A DNA stretch of 64,000 nucleotides from Oopsacas minuta (lineage: Eukaryota > Porifera > Hexactinellida > Lyssacinosida > Leucopsacidae): NCBI GenBank assembly GCA_024704765.1, contig JAKMXF010000354.1:310690-374689 (forward strand), read 5' to 3'. The position numbers and the translations under genes were made by a program. The notes below the pieces were generated by a model. That model did no database searches. It saw only the letters and a program-made list of their open reading frames with translations, and was not told where the DNA came from. Within the stretch, counting starts at the first letter, position 1. Each line of letters starts with the position of its first letter. Below, piece after piece: positions 43,301 through 54,286 of this stretch.

Positions 43301-44339
43301 AATGTCTATAAAAGATATTTTAACTATTGAAAATGTAGCTTATAACTCACCTCTCCTACGATTCGTAAACCTAGTCTATACTTAACGAGTAATTGTTGCT
43401 AAATAATAGAAGTATGTAAGAATCAAGCATAGAAGGGCTGTATAATGTATTACCTTGTCATCATCTTTAGATATGGCAGGAGAGTATAGCTTAGCTAGTT
43501 CTGAATAGAGTAATCCTGAGTACTCACCATAGCGCATATGAAATAGGGAACAGATGTAGACAACAGAGCCGATATCATTAGACTTAAGATATGCAAATTG
43601 AGTATAATACTAAAGATACATTATTTAGGGAGGATTTTACCTTTGTTTTTGCTTCAGCAATTGCATTAGCCTAGATAATTTGTAAAAGTTACATAGAATA
43701 GAAAATACAAATATCTTTCCTTAATCGCTTCAAATGAGACGTTTAAATTATATTTATCTACGTGTATTTATCTTACTGCTTCTTGTAGATACTTTGATAG
43801 GTTTAAACCTTCAAACTCTGTTGCGAGCGATTCCTTCACAGATTCAGTGATTGTTCTCTATAAAGCACATTTATAACATAATCATATTACACTAATTAAA
43901 GATAAATATCTTACTAGTTTCTTAACAAAAGATGTATTCTTCTTCAGAGTAGAATCGAGTTGTTTGAAAGATTCTGGATCTGGTCTAGTGTCTAAGGAAA
44001 TAAAGTACTTGTAATTATGCTATATGTGATAAGAAACGAATATTTATCTAAAGTTGATGATAAAGTGATGGCAGGCTATTACTACCAACAGGTGTCAAAA
44101 ACGGCAGTTGACAGGCAAAGAATGACAGGGGTACATATTATTATAGGAGGATTACTTTTCGCATTGAGGTTACTGTAAAGAAAATCTTTCTTAGCATCAT
44201 ATTTGTAGATAGCCTCATCTAAACATTCTTTCGCTTTCTAAAGATAAATCAAATTTTATATCTATCAAAATTCAAAATTAGATATCTAACTGACCAATAC
44301 ATTCTCATCTAAGAACTCGGATTCTCCGTTTTCAGTCAT
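37350..44339 (-). CDS. UPF2: UPF2, nonsense-mediated decay factor (about 35 small exons)
   Basis: About 35 exons separated by introns mostly of 50-80 bp give roughly 1,150 residues. Matching segments in order: LDSTLKKNTSFVKKL and EGLNLSKYLQEAV (43.8-44.0 kb), ICSLFHMRYGEY, GLRIVGEITLAGIFP, SFTKHLGEDIAGIAPKK, WMDEDARSFYESLPDLKA (42.2 kb), INRQLIDTAATQFI, RLDLLSFYARLVG, VRKKDQINIESK, SYHHIEMACSLLENCGRFL, LGMEVN...KFLGELYNYN (39.7 kb), RIICTLLETCGQYFDHGS, an acidic stretch, GGIKHITCLEDDEFINALDK and the basic end FNSQEGYRIKNQSRFKGDLQ. These are the three MIF4G domains, acidic linker and UPF1-binding C-terminus. UPF2 bridges UPF1 and UPF3 on exon-junction complexes. The start at ATG 44337-44339 is tentative; that exon extends upstream to an acceptor near 44396. 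Confidence 0.9.
38256..38440. mobile_element. Degenerate CAGT-type MITE in a UPF2 intron
   Basis: The left end TAGTGGAATCTCCCTAA and right end GGGGACTCTACTG are imperfect inverted termini. Inside, CTCCGAGAAGCGGACAA occurs twice. The element explains why this intron is longer than its neighbours. Confidence 0.6.
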
Positions 44340-44726
44340 CGAAGTTGTAATATTAGCTTTTAACAGAAGCAGATGCTCGATTGCAAACTATAATGCTTAG
44401 GACAGAGCTGTAGTTTCAATTCTAACAAAATATTTTTAAAACATTTTCTTATAATCCTTATACTACAAGTGTTTGATAGAAAAATACATTAAACTGCGTA
44501 GTAATCAGTAAATCTGTACAAATATCTTGCAACAACTTTAGTAACATAATTGCATAACGAAAAAAGCAATTGACAGAACTGGTATAAGAAGATATTTTAG
44601 AAATAAAGTAATAATTAACAGTACAAAGTAATATGATCAACTTGTATATCTTGCATATGTGCTGGGAACTTGAGATCCTTGTGTAATGGAGAATTGTATA
44701 ACTTCCAAAAAACGCGAGCAATCAAA

Positions 44727-46208
44727 CTACCGCATGTAGCAGAATTTAGAAATTAACTGGAGATGATCTGAAGAGTGAAATTTATTCGGCAGTGGACCAA
44801 ATTTCTTCAGATCCATTCTAGGTGGCATAGAGTACCTTGAAACAAGTTTGAGTCGTCTCGAGGCCTTATAACCTCCTTCGTCATCAGTCTCTAATTCAGG
44901 CGATGAGTAGAATATATAATCAACATTCTCAAAAGCAAGGCCATGGAAAGTAGACACAAGAGATGGTTCTGTAATAGAATGAGGATAGACTGAATGAAAT
45001 GTATAGGGGTGTGATAAAACGTAAGCTTTGTCAATTTCCTGAATTGTAGTTGTAATATCCGAACTATTATGATCATTAATTTCAAATTTCGTATCTGAAA
45101 TGTGCATCTTCTTGCAGGCAGAACTGATACCTATTTCAGGTGGTATAAGAGGGTGAGGGATAAGAGCTGAAGACCGTCTCTTATACCCGGCTACCTCGGT
45201 ACGACACAGGTATTTATAGTTGAGGTAGCCTGTACGTACAAAGTTATATAGACAGGAATTAGGTAAGAAGTTAAAATCACCACATATAACTACTGGGTGT
45301 GTGTCTTTATCCTGAATAGTTAGCTCTCTTAACTCCGCGAATAACGTACACAATTGAGCTAGCTTAACATCGCCAGCTTTAGGGCTAAATATCAGATGAG
45401 AAGTAGCTACATACAGATAATCATCTGTAGTAGATGATGTACTGTTGAGTAACTTTAGTTTAAGAATGATTGCTACATTGTCTCTATCAAGTACAGGACA
45501 TCTACGGTTAAACTCTATAAGTTTGTAGGAGATAAGTTCAAACTTGTCCATTCTGAAGAAGATAGCTACTCCATCATTATTATGACCTGTTCTACACTTA
45601 TACGCACCATTGTAGTTATTCTCCTTGAGGTTCGGACAAAAGAATGAATCATATGCTGACCTCTCTACTTCTTGTAGGCAGAGTATATCAGCTGATGAGT
45701 CTATCAGCTGTTCCAACAAATAATATTTTCTATATTCCCATTTGGAATACACAAGATCACAGTGAGTATACAAATCTTCATGCATATCCATTAGGTTTTG
45801 CGCCAATATGTTATATGAGAGAAGAGAGAACTCTTGGACCTCACCGTTATCCTCTTGACTGGATTGGGACAAGTTCTCACTCTTATCCTCTTGACTAGGT
45901 TCGGATAAATTAACCCAACTGCGGTTTAAAACCTGCGTGTCACTAGTCAGCTTCGTAGCGTGCTTCCTTCGAGTTTGTCTCCTACGATGCCTCTGTTTAG
46001 CAGTAGGTTGTGGGGTAGGAGAGTGTGAAGATGATTGCACATTAGAGGGAGGTATGATAGGGTAGAAAGGGTTCCATGGGTACTGAATGAGAGAGGGGGT
46101 ATAGAGCGGTTGACTAGGGGGAAGAAGCCATGAAGGGGGTGGAGGAAGATAGTTAGGGTGCGGTGGATATGTTGGTACATAAAGAGAGGTTAAACGCGTC
46201 GGATCCAT
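44727..46208 (-). CDS. ANGEL-family endonuclease/exonuclease/phosphatase protein
   Basis: A complete intronless gene of 493 residues, start ATG 46206-46208. The N-terminus is proline/tyrosine-rich, then basic (RHRRRQTRRKH), then Ser/Glu-rich with two QEDKSENL/QEDNGEVQ repeats. The EEP domain begins at FSLLSYNILAQNLMDMHEDLY and has LCLQEVE (metal-binding Glu), LDRDNVAI, HPVVICGDFNFLPNS and the final FHSSDHLQL with the catalytic Asp-His. This matches ANGEL1/2 (CCR4/nocturnin-related); human ANGEL2 removes 2',3'-cyclic phosphates from RNA. The specific substrate here is inferred. It ends about 390 bp upstream of the UPF2 start on the same strand. Confidence 0.9.
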   Translation of the reverse strand: MDPTRLTSLYVPTYPPHPNYLPPPPSWLLPPSQPLYTPSLIQYPWNPFYPIIPPSNVQSSSHSPTPQPTAKQRHRRRQTRRKHATKLTSDTQVLNRSWVNLSEPSQEDKSENLSQSSQEDNGEVQEFSLLSYNILAQNLMDMHEDLYTHCDLVYSKWEYRKYYLLEQLIDSSADILCLQEVERSAYDSFFCPNLKENNYNGAYKCRTGHNNDGVAIFFRMDKFELISYKLIEFNRRCPVLDRDNVAIILKLKLLNSTSSTTDDYLYVATSHLIFSPKAGDVKLAQLCTLFAELRELTIQDKDTHPVVICGDFNFLPNSCLYNFVRTGYLNYKYLCRTEVAGYKRRSSALIPHPLIPPEIGISSACKKMHISDTKFEINDHNSSDITTTIQEIDKAYVLSHPYTFHSVYPHSITEPSLVSTFHGLAFENVDYIFYSSPELETDDEGGYKASRRLKLVSRYSMPPRMDLKKFGPLPNKFHSSDHLQLISKFCYMR

Positions 46209-46315
46209 TCATGAAAAGTATAAATACTGACGGGTATAAATTAACAGAACAAATATACGAATTGTTTTGCAAATTATAATTTAAAATCAGCATTACATTA
46301 CAATGTCCACTATTA

Positions 46316-46448
46316 CCCTACACCCTACACCCTACACCCTACACCCTACACCCTACAGCCTACAGCCTACACCCTACACCCTACACCCTACACCCTACAG
46401 CCTACACCCTACAGCCTACACCCTACACCCTACAGCCTACAGCCTACA
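46316..46448. repeat. Telomere-like heptamer array, 19 units of CCCTACA/GCCTACA
   Basis: Nineteen contiguous 7-bp units: thirteen CCCTACA and six GCCTACA variants, in blocks. The reverse complement TGTAGGG differs from the animal telomere unit TTAGGG by one added base and one change. The array lies just upstream of the ANGEL gene. Confidence 0.93.
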
Positions 46449-46941
46449 CGATACAACTTGTGCAACGCAATAAATGTCCATTTATGCAACATTCAATATA
46501 CAAGTTACAAATTCGTTAGAATAATATTAAGATAAGAATCGGTACATTATACCTGCAAGGTTACAATAAAGTCAAACATTCTGTTGCAACTTTGCTAATT
46601 GGAAATATCTCGGATCATGACATTATTCTGTTGAAGATGTAGCAAGTACGACAAAGTAACCGATGAATTATGTGTTTAATAGATAAATAATTTCGAAGAA
46701 AAGCAAATACATCTTGAGACAAAATCCGATTTTTATTGTACGAAAAGTGAAGGGTAATCCGAAATTCATTCACATTTTTACTTATGAATGTGAATGAGAT
46801 TCAAAAAACAGCATCACTACCACCGCGAACTCCCAGCTCCACGTAATGATCCATAACAACGCAAATATCCATGTGTTATGGTTAGATGATTGATGATTGT
46901 ACGCGAGGATATCTAATTATCCATCTTACAATAATCTAGTG

Positions 46942-47663
46942 CAGTGGTACTCAAACTGGGGGCCGCGAGGAGGTTGCAAAGGGGCCGCGGAATGGCTATG
47001 GAAAGTGATTTACGAAATTTTATTCTTTAAAGTTTTAGTTATTCCCCACAACTTCTACGATAATATCTGAATTCTTTTTGCTTTCCTCGAATTGTAAACA
47101 AATTACACTTATTCCACTTCCCAGAATGCTATTTAGAATTACGTCACCCTGCAATCATATAACATAGAGCGTTAAATACAAACAATCGTCCTGTTTTAAG
47201 AATAGGTAGAGCTTCCATTGATATTGTTTAAATAGATCGTACCTTTGCTAATATCTATTAATATTTTAGTTATTAATTTGCTATCGTTGAAAAAGAAATT
47301 TATGGCCAAACGAAAGCGAGGACAATTGGATACTTACTTACCTTTGTGAGATGGGGTTTTTCAACAATGAGCATTATCAAAACAAAGTATAGGAATTCTC
47401 TGGATGTCAGATCTCCACTACGTGTGGCACTTCAATCGAACCGAGGCTAGATAAGCTCGTCAAATCGAAGCAAGCACACAGTTCTCATTAGTATAATTAA
47501 TCTTATAATTATATCACAATATACCTCTTACTACTTAACACTGATATAATACAATAATAAAAACAAATTTTATTTACTAAAAATGAGACCAACAAGCAGG
47601 GGTCCGTGGAATTGTAATGGAGAAACTTTGGGGCCGCGACATAAAAAAGTTTGAGAAGCACTG
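46942..47663. mobile_element. Internally deleted hAT transposon with perfect 8-bp target duplication
   Basis: The ends CAGTGGTACTCAAACT and AGTTTGAGAAGCACTG are inverted. The flanks ATCTAGTG (46934-46941) and ATCTAGTG (47664-47671) are identical, as expected for hAT. Inside, ATGGCCAAACGAAAGCGAGG opens a frame MAKRKRGQLDTYLPL that stops, and KYRNSLDVRSPLRVALQSNR (about 47387-47446) resembles the C-terminal dimerisation region of hAT/ZBED-type transposases. The middle of the transposase is gone, so the element is non-autonomous. Confidence 0.88.
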
Positions 47664-47671
47664 ATCTAGTG

Positions 47672-48289
47672 GACATTACAGACTTCTCCCAAAACTGAAG
47701 ATCTGGAAGATATCAGGAGAGATATCTAATTAAAGGAATAACCATCGCATCCTCCCTCATAAATCAGCTTAAGATACTCGTACAAGCACGTAAAAATAGA
47801 ATGTAGTTTTCGACGTATGACTTATAAAACTGAATGAATGATCTTTAACCAAATATAGTAGCCTTGATCCAAAATGGCGTTGTTAGAATAAATTACTAAT
47901 TTTCAGAAAATCAACTAAAATCCTCTAAAATTGAATTTGAAACAAGATTTGCTATATGTATTGCAATTCAGAGCACCCAGAAAATATTAATAAATAACCA
48001 GCCAACAAGTGTCATAAATATATTAGCATAGATAAACACACGCTGTAGCATAACAAACCACGAATTGGACTAGGTCCAAACAACAAAGACAAGAACAAGT
48101 GAGACTTATTATACTTAGAATGAATTAACAAAATATACGAAATGTATGCTAGAATTGTAAATAATTGTCTTTAGTAAAACATATAGTATTGACCAGCTGA
48201 AAGTGCTATTCTTTAATACAAACAATTTTAACAAAGTGTGTCAGCAGAAGCCCAACTAATTATTCTAAAGGATTAAATCATGAAGAGAA
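47672..48289. other. Spacer downstream of the Tudor/B-box gene
   Basis: AT-rich with no credible frame. It contains the 3' UTR of the minus-strand Tudor gene. Confidence 0.4.
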
Positions 48290-51200
48290 TCATTTGCTCA
48301 TCGACTGTGACTCTAAGAATTGTTTGTACCTCTTAGCCAGTTCAGCATGTATTTCATAACCGTCAATGTGTCCTACTTGGCCCTTTAGGTAGTATATAAC
48401 TTCCATAGCATTTTCATGTGTATCCACATCTATAAACACTATAGGACTTCCTGACCTAGTGTCTGGTACAATATTTGTGACATTGTCGTGGAAATCTTTG
48501 AGGATATCAACCATTGTTTTGTTGACAACAGAAGGAGGATGGTTCGAGAAATATTCACACTTGAGATAGAGACTAGGGAGACATGTGTATTGTCCAGCTG
48601 GACCTCTAGAACGGGGATAGTCACCCTTCCAGGAATCGTTTGTTCTCCAGCTTTGCCCTCCCTGACCTCTATTGTACCTATCCTGATAAGATTGATATCG
48701 GTTTTGCTGTTGATGCTGGTATCTACCTTCCCTCTGGAAATCGTTATCCTGGTCACGAGATTGGATTCTGTTCGGATAAGCGTGCCTAGTAGGAGCACCG
48801 CTGTAATCAGAGGGGCGGCCTGATTGCTCGTGTCGTTTCTCGTTGAATTCTTCTGAATGTTCCGGTTGTTGTTTGAACACGGGATGTGTCCGCTCAGCCC
48901 CTGCAGAAGAGGAAGGGAACGGATGTGTGTTTTCTGGAGAACTTGGACTCTTCATAGCGTCTGCCCATGACTTGTTAGTCAGCTCCATATCAGGGACATG
49001 TAAATCTGATAGAAAAACCTCTTCATTCACATCCAACTTAGTATCAGAATTATTAGGGGTAGTTTTTGAGATATTAACAAAGTGTATAGGTCCCTCAATG
49101 CGTTTTACAAGACAAGAGAAATGCTTCGCTCCCTCCTCTTCAAGCAACTCAGAGAATTTCTCTCTCCGCGGCTTTGTCAAGGTTACGTCAGCTGTAAAAT
49201 TCATGGAGCAGAGGATAGCCTGGAATGGTAGCTGACAGAACTGAGGAGGCAGATGTAGCAAGTGTCCAAGTTGCGTTAGTTGAGAATTACCGTAGTCTAG
49301 GAATCGTACTCGTGCTCCCTTTTCTTCCTCCAAGCACTCCACCAGAGCTCTGTACCATTTCTTGTCCAGGTAGAACTGAGCAGCGCACAGTGATCCCACT
49401 TTGAAGCTTTGCTTTGTCTGTGAGTTGGGTGTCTCAGCATATATTTGTAGTTGTTCAAAGAGATGGTCAAATATTTCCATACGAAATTCCTAAGATACAA
49501 ACTTGTTGCTAAGAAGTCTCAAAAGAAAATGATTAAGTATGTATACTAACCTGTGTGTGCTGTTGTAGACCCCAAAAAGTTCCATTCTGATTGAGAAAAG
49601 TAGCTAACTTCATGAATATTGTAGAATCCAATTCTATCTTCCAGTAGGAGCTGTCCATATTTTTGAGTTCGCGCCACGCCTTCTCATCCCACTTCAGTTG
49701 TTCAACTACCAGCTCCAAGTCTCCGTAATTTATGTCATCAGTACTAGAATCCTAGATTAATTATTGAAATAAACAACTCTATACGTTATTAAGCTAACTT
49801 TTTGGAATCTATAAAACCACTGGAGCTGCTAGCTGGACTTATTTTGAAAGTAGGTCTAAGTTCCAAACCTTCTCATATAATTACAATACGTATATCATAT
49901 ATTGATGCTGTGTATGGGTAGATGACTAGACACATTCCAATACTTCATCTACTAGAAGTTTTATTATAACAACAAATAGTAGATTCTACTAGAACCACTA
50001 CTGGATAACTAAATACAGAGAAAGATCTCTGTATAAGAAAGGATTATGAGAAATGATTGCACAATCCTCTCTAACAAAAACTTACCAGAAACTTGTACAG
50101 TCAAATAAGTTACTACATGATCCCATACAGTTACATGCAATCACAAGATTGCAAGCATTAGCTAATACAATAATACAGCAAAACTCTACTTCTAAGAATT
50201 GGATACAGAGAGCATTATCAGCTGTAATCAGATCCAATACTTCTAAGGGATTGTATTTGTATGGTGATGTGGGTGTGGGTAAGACAATGATAATGGACCT
50301 GTTCTATGAGAGTATTCCTCTCGAGAAGAAGAAGAGGACACATTTTAGTAAGTTTATGCTAGAAGTACACAGTAGAATTCACAGGGAGAGATTATTACAA
50401 CCTATAAATCAGTTAAGAGAACAGAACAGAACTAATATAGCATCACTGAGTACGTTCAGGCAAGATCCTGTTAATCCAGTAGCTGTTAGTTTGAGTGAAG
50501 AAACCACTCTGTTGTGTTTCGATGAGTTTCAAGTGACAGATATAGCAGATGCCATGATACTACGTAGTCTATTCACGGAACTATTCAAGAGAGGAGTTAT
50601 AGTAGTAGCTACATCTAACCGTGCTCCAGAGGATCTGTACAAACACGGGTTGCAACGATCTAGTTTCCTTCATTTTATACCTGTGCTGAGAGAGTACTGC
50701 GAGATACACAGAATGACGTCAGATACAGACTACAGACTGATAGGAACTCAAGATAATACCAGAACATACTTTAATCTAACAGAAAATAAATCTATTTCAT
50801 ACAATGACATGTTCAAGCGAGCAGTTAAGAAGGAGGGAGTAGAAGTAAGAACCTCTAAGCTAGAGTTCTTAGGGAGAGAACTACAAATACCTGAGTCATG
50901 TGGAGGTGTGGCTAGATTCAATTTCACTGAGCTGTGTGAAGGGAAGCATAGTGCAGCAGATTACCTACAGATCTGTCAGTATTACAGAACAGTATTTATA
51001 TCAGGTGTCCCTAGGATGGGAAGGAATGATAGAGATCCTGCTAGAAGGTTTATTACCCTAATCGATATGTTCTATGATAACAGAGTGTATCTGGTGATTA
51101 GTTCTGCAGTAGACATAGAGGAATTATTTGATCTGTCAGGATGGAATATTGTTAATACAAATCAAGAGTTAAATCACACGAATAGAGAATTAGAAGATGA

Positions 51201-53588
51201 GCTACAAGATAGAGGAGGAAGCGTGACAACTAAAAGTCTCTTCACAGGAGAGGAGGAGAGGTTTGCAGCTAGGAGGACTCTGTCTAGATTACGAGACATG
51301 CAGAGTAAGCAGTATAAGGAAGAGACAGGCATACAGTTTTAACCATTGAAATTGTGAATATTCCAAACCAGTAATGTAAGCAATACTAATGTTGTGCTGT
51401 AATATTTGGATGAACAGAACCTGTATTATATCTTGATCCGAATTACATACCTGTTGAGGTGGAGGTGTATCTTCGTGTGTGTCCTCTGTTACTGAGTTGG
51501 TGACAGCCTTTGCTCCTGCAGGAACACGAGGTCGATTCTCAGGAACCTCTGGAATCGGAAGGGGGCTAGGAGGATGGGGTAGAGGAGGGGATACAATTGG
51601 TTCACTTGATGAAGGGGGAGGTGTGTGATGAGATCTGACAGCTGTCACAGGTAAATATCCTGAATAGTAAATTGATGGCATTTGTTGCACAGGTTGCTGG
51701 TAACCATAACTAGGTATACTGTAAGGCATAGCAGTCCTGAATGTAGGATATTGTACTATACTAATGTCAGATGGGTAACCAAATGTAGGGTCAATTTGGT
51801 GAGGATTCTTGATGGGAGGAGTGTGAGACACACCCTCATGGGAGTTCTGTAACACTCGGATATCTTGTGACTTAAAGTTTTCAGGTTTAACGCGTCCAGC
51901 ACCTGCCTTGTCTACTCTCTCCTGGAGCTGTGTCATGAGAGGTTCAGATTCAGGTGGAGAGTCATTATCCTTCAGGTCTATGTAATGTAGTGCTATGCCA
52001 GTCTTCAAGAACTCCTTTCTTTTCAGGCAAGCTGTTAGGCCGTTATTTCTTGGAGTTAAGTCTCGTAGGAACCAACGGATCTACAAACATCAAACGATAT
52101 AGAGTTAATTGATTCTATCTCAAAATGTTAAATAAGAGAACTATTGAGTACTTTTTATCAAAACGATTAGGATCCAAAAATAATTAAAGGAAACTCTCGT
52201 TATAACCAAATGCTCGGTACGAGGTCTCATTTGCTATGAGCGTCAAAACGTTGGTCCGGTTGAATCTGACCAACTGGACTTTCTCATACCACCATAATAG
52301 ATATTGCAGTATGGACAGCGTAGAGCTCCTGACTATAAATAGTTAATCCATTCACCTGTCTCTCTATAGTTTTGTTATGTTCATCATAATCCAAATCAAT
52401 CTGACAGTAGTAACAAGCAAAAGGGTAGAATAGCAATTTGTTATCAAGAGGGAATACACAAGACTTCTGTGAGTTATCAACAATCCCACTATCTCCAATA
52501 TCCAGATAGAATACCTTCACTTTATTCTTATCATCTGTCACTCCTTCAATTATTGCTCTCATCAGACAGTTATTTTTTGTTACAGCAATACACAACTGCC
52601 CTACGTCAGGAGAAGTAATAGGAGACAAGTTGTGACGGAAACTCTCATGTATCCTATAGCTGTGATATAGTACATTTTGTCCTATTTGTTCAGCAGATTG
52701 TTGTCTATCCATTAGAAAGAATCGACAGCTGTTCTCTTGAATATAAACTACCTATTAGCGTAAAATGGTTAATACTATAACCAGTGAATACATATAAATC
52801 TGATTTATCCTATCTTACCTTAACATCTCTGGATACATTAATCTTCCATAAATTTATTATTGGCATAGTGTTGAGTTGAGTTGTCAGTGTATTTTCGAGT
52901 CTTTTAGTGTCTGGGAGGGTTACACATGAAATACAAGGTAATATAGGAGCCTGTATATATCCATTCCGTTCTATCACCTCCAGTTGATGCTTTAACATCA
53001 TCAAGTCTACCTTAGGTGTTTTAGGAGTAACTACTTTGAGTCTTTCTAGTGTGTCTCTCATTTGTCGTTCTGTAACTTCAAGAGATTGTATAGAATGAGA
53101 GCGTAGATCTTCTAGTTCAGTCTGACGAACATTACGTATCTACACAAGTATGATAATAATATCATTGGTTGGATATTTATAGTAGCTCAACTAACTTGAC
53201 TGATATTTAGCATAAGTGTAGTCTCCTGCGTGTCAATAGAATTCCTTAGCACATTACACAGTGTCTTGACTTCATTCTGTGCCTGAGACAGATGTAAGTC
53301 AATTTCAGACTTTTGTCTCTCGCACTCAGCTTCTATCCTTAGTCTTAATCTCTCTATATTGAGCGAGGTATCTAAACTGTGTGCTTTGCTCTCTAACTCA
53401 CTGAGAAGCTTAGCAGTGAGTCTAACACAAGTGTGTTTGCTAAGACCCCCCTTATGCACAATCGTATAACAGTCATCACAATACAGACTGCATTTATTCT
53501 CAACTATACACTCACTACACTGAATAGATGCTTCATTCTTCTGACATCTACAGCAACCTTCTGTTTCCAGACCGTTACTAGTAGCCAT
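48290..53588 (-). CDS. B-box/coiled-coil/double-Tudor protein (RNF17/TDRD-like)
   Basis: Six exons, all phase 0: 53196-53588, 52819-53139, 52290-52751, 51451-52080, 49551-49751, 48290-49489; 1,068 residues. The N-terminal B-box-like zinc finger (CCRCQKNEASIQCSEC, CSLYCDDCY, HTC) is followed by a coiled coil. A divergent Tudor domain comes next (about 239-392; VFYLDIGDSGIV), then a Pro-rich linker. A canonical Tudor domain follows near 690-760 (AAQFYLDKKWYRALVECLEE, RVRFLDYGNSQ), then an Arg/Gln/Tyr-rich low-complexity tail and a final small domain. Tudor domains of this type bind dimethylarginine on PIWI proteins. The finger-plus-Tudors plan recalls RNF17, but a RING is not visible. The 1.7-kb fourth intron contains AFG1L on the other strand. 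Confidence 0.8.
50053..51342 (+). CDS. AFG1L: AFG1-like mitochondrial AAA ATPase, nested gene
   Basis: A complete intronless gene of 429 residues. Walker A is GLYLYGDVGVGKT (near 71-78), Walker B is LLCFDEFQVTDIADA and sensor 1 is VVATSNRAPEDLY, all diagnostic for AFG1/LACE1. The conserved C-terminal RNDRDPARRFITLID and VYLVISSA are also present. AFG1 assists turnover of mitochondrial proteins, including nuclear-encoded cytochrome oxidase subunits. Start: ATG at 50053-50055. The gene lies wholly inside an intron (49752-51450) of the minus-strand Tudor gene. Confidence 0.94.
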   Translation: MIAQSSLTKTYQKLVQSNKLLHDPIQLHAITRLQALANTIIQQNSTSKNWIQRALSAVIRSNTSKGLYLYGDVGVGKTMIMDLFYESIPLEKKKRTHFSKFMLEVHSRIHRERLLQPINQLREQNRTNIASLSTFRQDPVNPVAVSLSEETTLLCFDEFQVTDIADAMILRSLFTELFKRGVIVVATSNRAPEDLYKHGLQRSSFLHFIPVLREYCEIHRMTSDTDYRLIGTQDNTRTYFNLTENKSISYNDMFKRAVKKEGVEVRTSKLEFLGRELQIPESCGGVARFNFTELCEGKHSAADYLQICQYYRTVFISGVPRMGRNDRDPARRFITLIDMFYDNRVYLVISSAVDIEELFDLSGWNIVNTNQELNHTNRELEDELQDRGGSVTTKSLFTGEEERFAARRTLSRLRDMQSKQYKEETGIQF

Positions 53589-54286
53589 TAGATATTGTTG
53601 TAGGTAGAAATGTAAGTATGTCTGAAATAAATATCCTAACTATTTTAGATAAATACAAATAATTACATATACGTACAGTAAGACCGCCATTAGGGAGCAC
53701 CTCCGATAAACGAACCTGAGCTTAGGGATAACAGTCACTCAATCATGATTCACTTTTTAGTCAAATGGAAACTTTGTCGAAGTATCCCACCGTAGAAGAA
53801 TATTCCTATCGACCAAAATTTTCGACGGAAATTCAGTCGACGAATTTTCCTTTGACAAAACTTTCGGCACCCCTCAAATCATTTTACAGTTTGTTTCGGG
53901 CCACAGTAGGTACAATACCAAGAATATTTATGTAAGATGGAACTATTCACGTTCACGATAGCATGAAAATGGTCTTCCAATTCTCAGTGAATACTTAGAC
54001 ATAACTGAGATACCTAGGAGATGTAATTGAATATCTATGCTATGTTTAGAGATTGATCATGTTGGCAGTTCGATTATGTCCTGTCTTTTAATAACAATGT
54101 GAAACCATTCAACACAAAAGATACACAAATACAATCGAATAAATAATAACTATACTAGCAAAGCAAAGATTGTTATAAATTCACATAGTATGTATTCATC
54201 ACATTCATTGTATACACGAGAGAACCAACAATGTAATCAACCACATAATAGCTTTATAAGAAGTTAATCCTCAATGCGTAATAGAA
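53589..54286. other. Spacer with a possible transposon relic
   Basis: TACAGTAAGACCGCC at about 53676 resembles a Tigger-type end, and TTTTCGACGGAAATTCAGTCGACG at about 53816-53839 is a short self-complementary run. No matching far end was found, and no gene is seen. Confidence 0.35.

Noticed and set aside
46316-46448. CRISPR-like array
   Set aside because: Units are contiguous 7-mers without spacers, in an animal genome.
49798-49861. Extra exon of the Tudor gene (PTFKISPASSSSGFIDSK frame)
   Set aside because: It has an acceptor-like and a donor-like edge, but its phase does not fit between the phase-0 flanking exons. It may still be an alternative exon.
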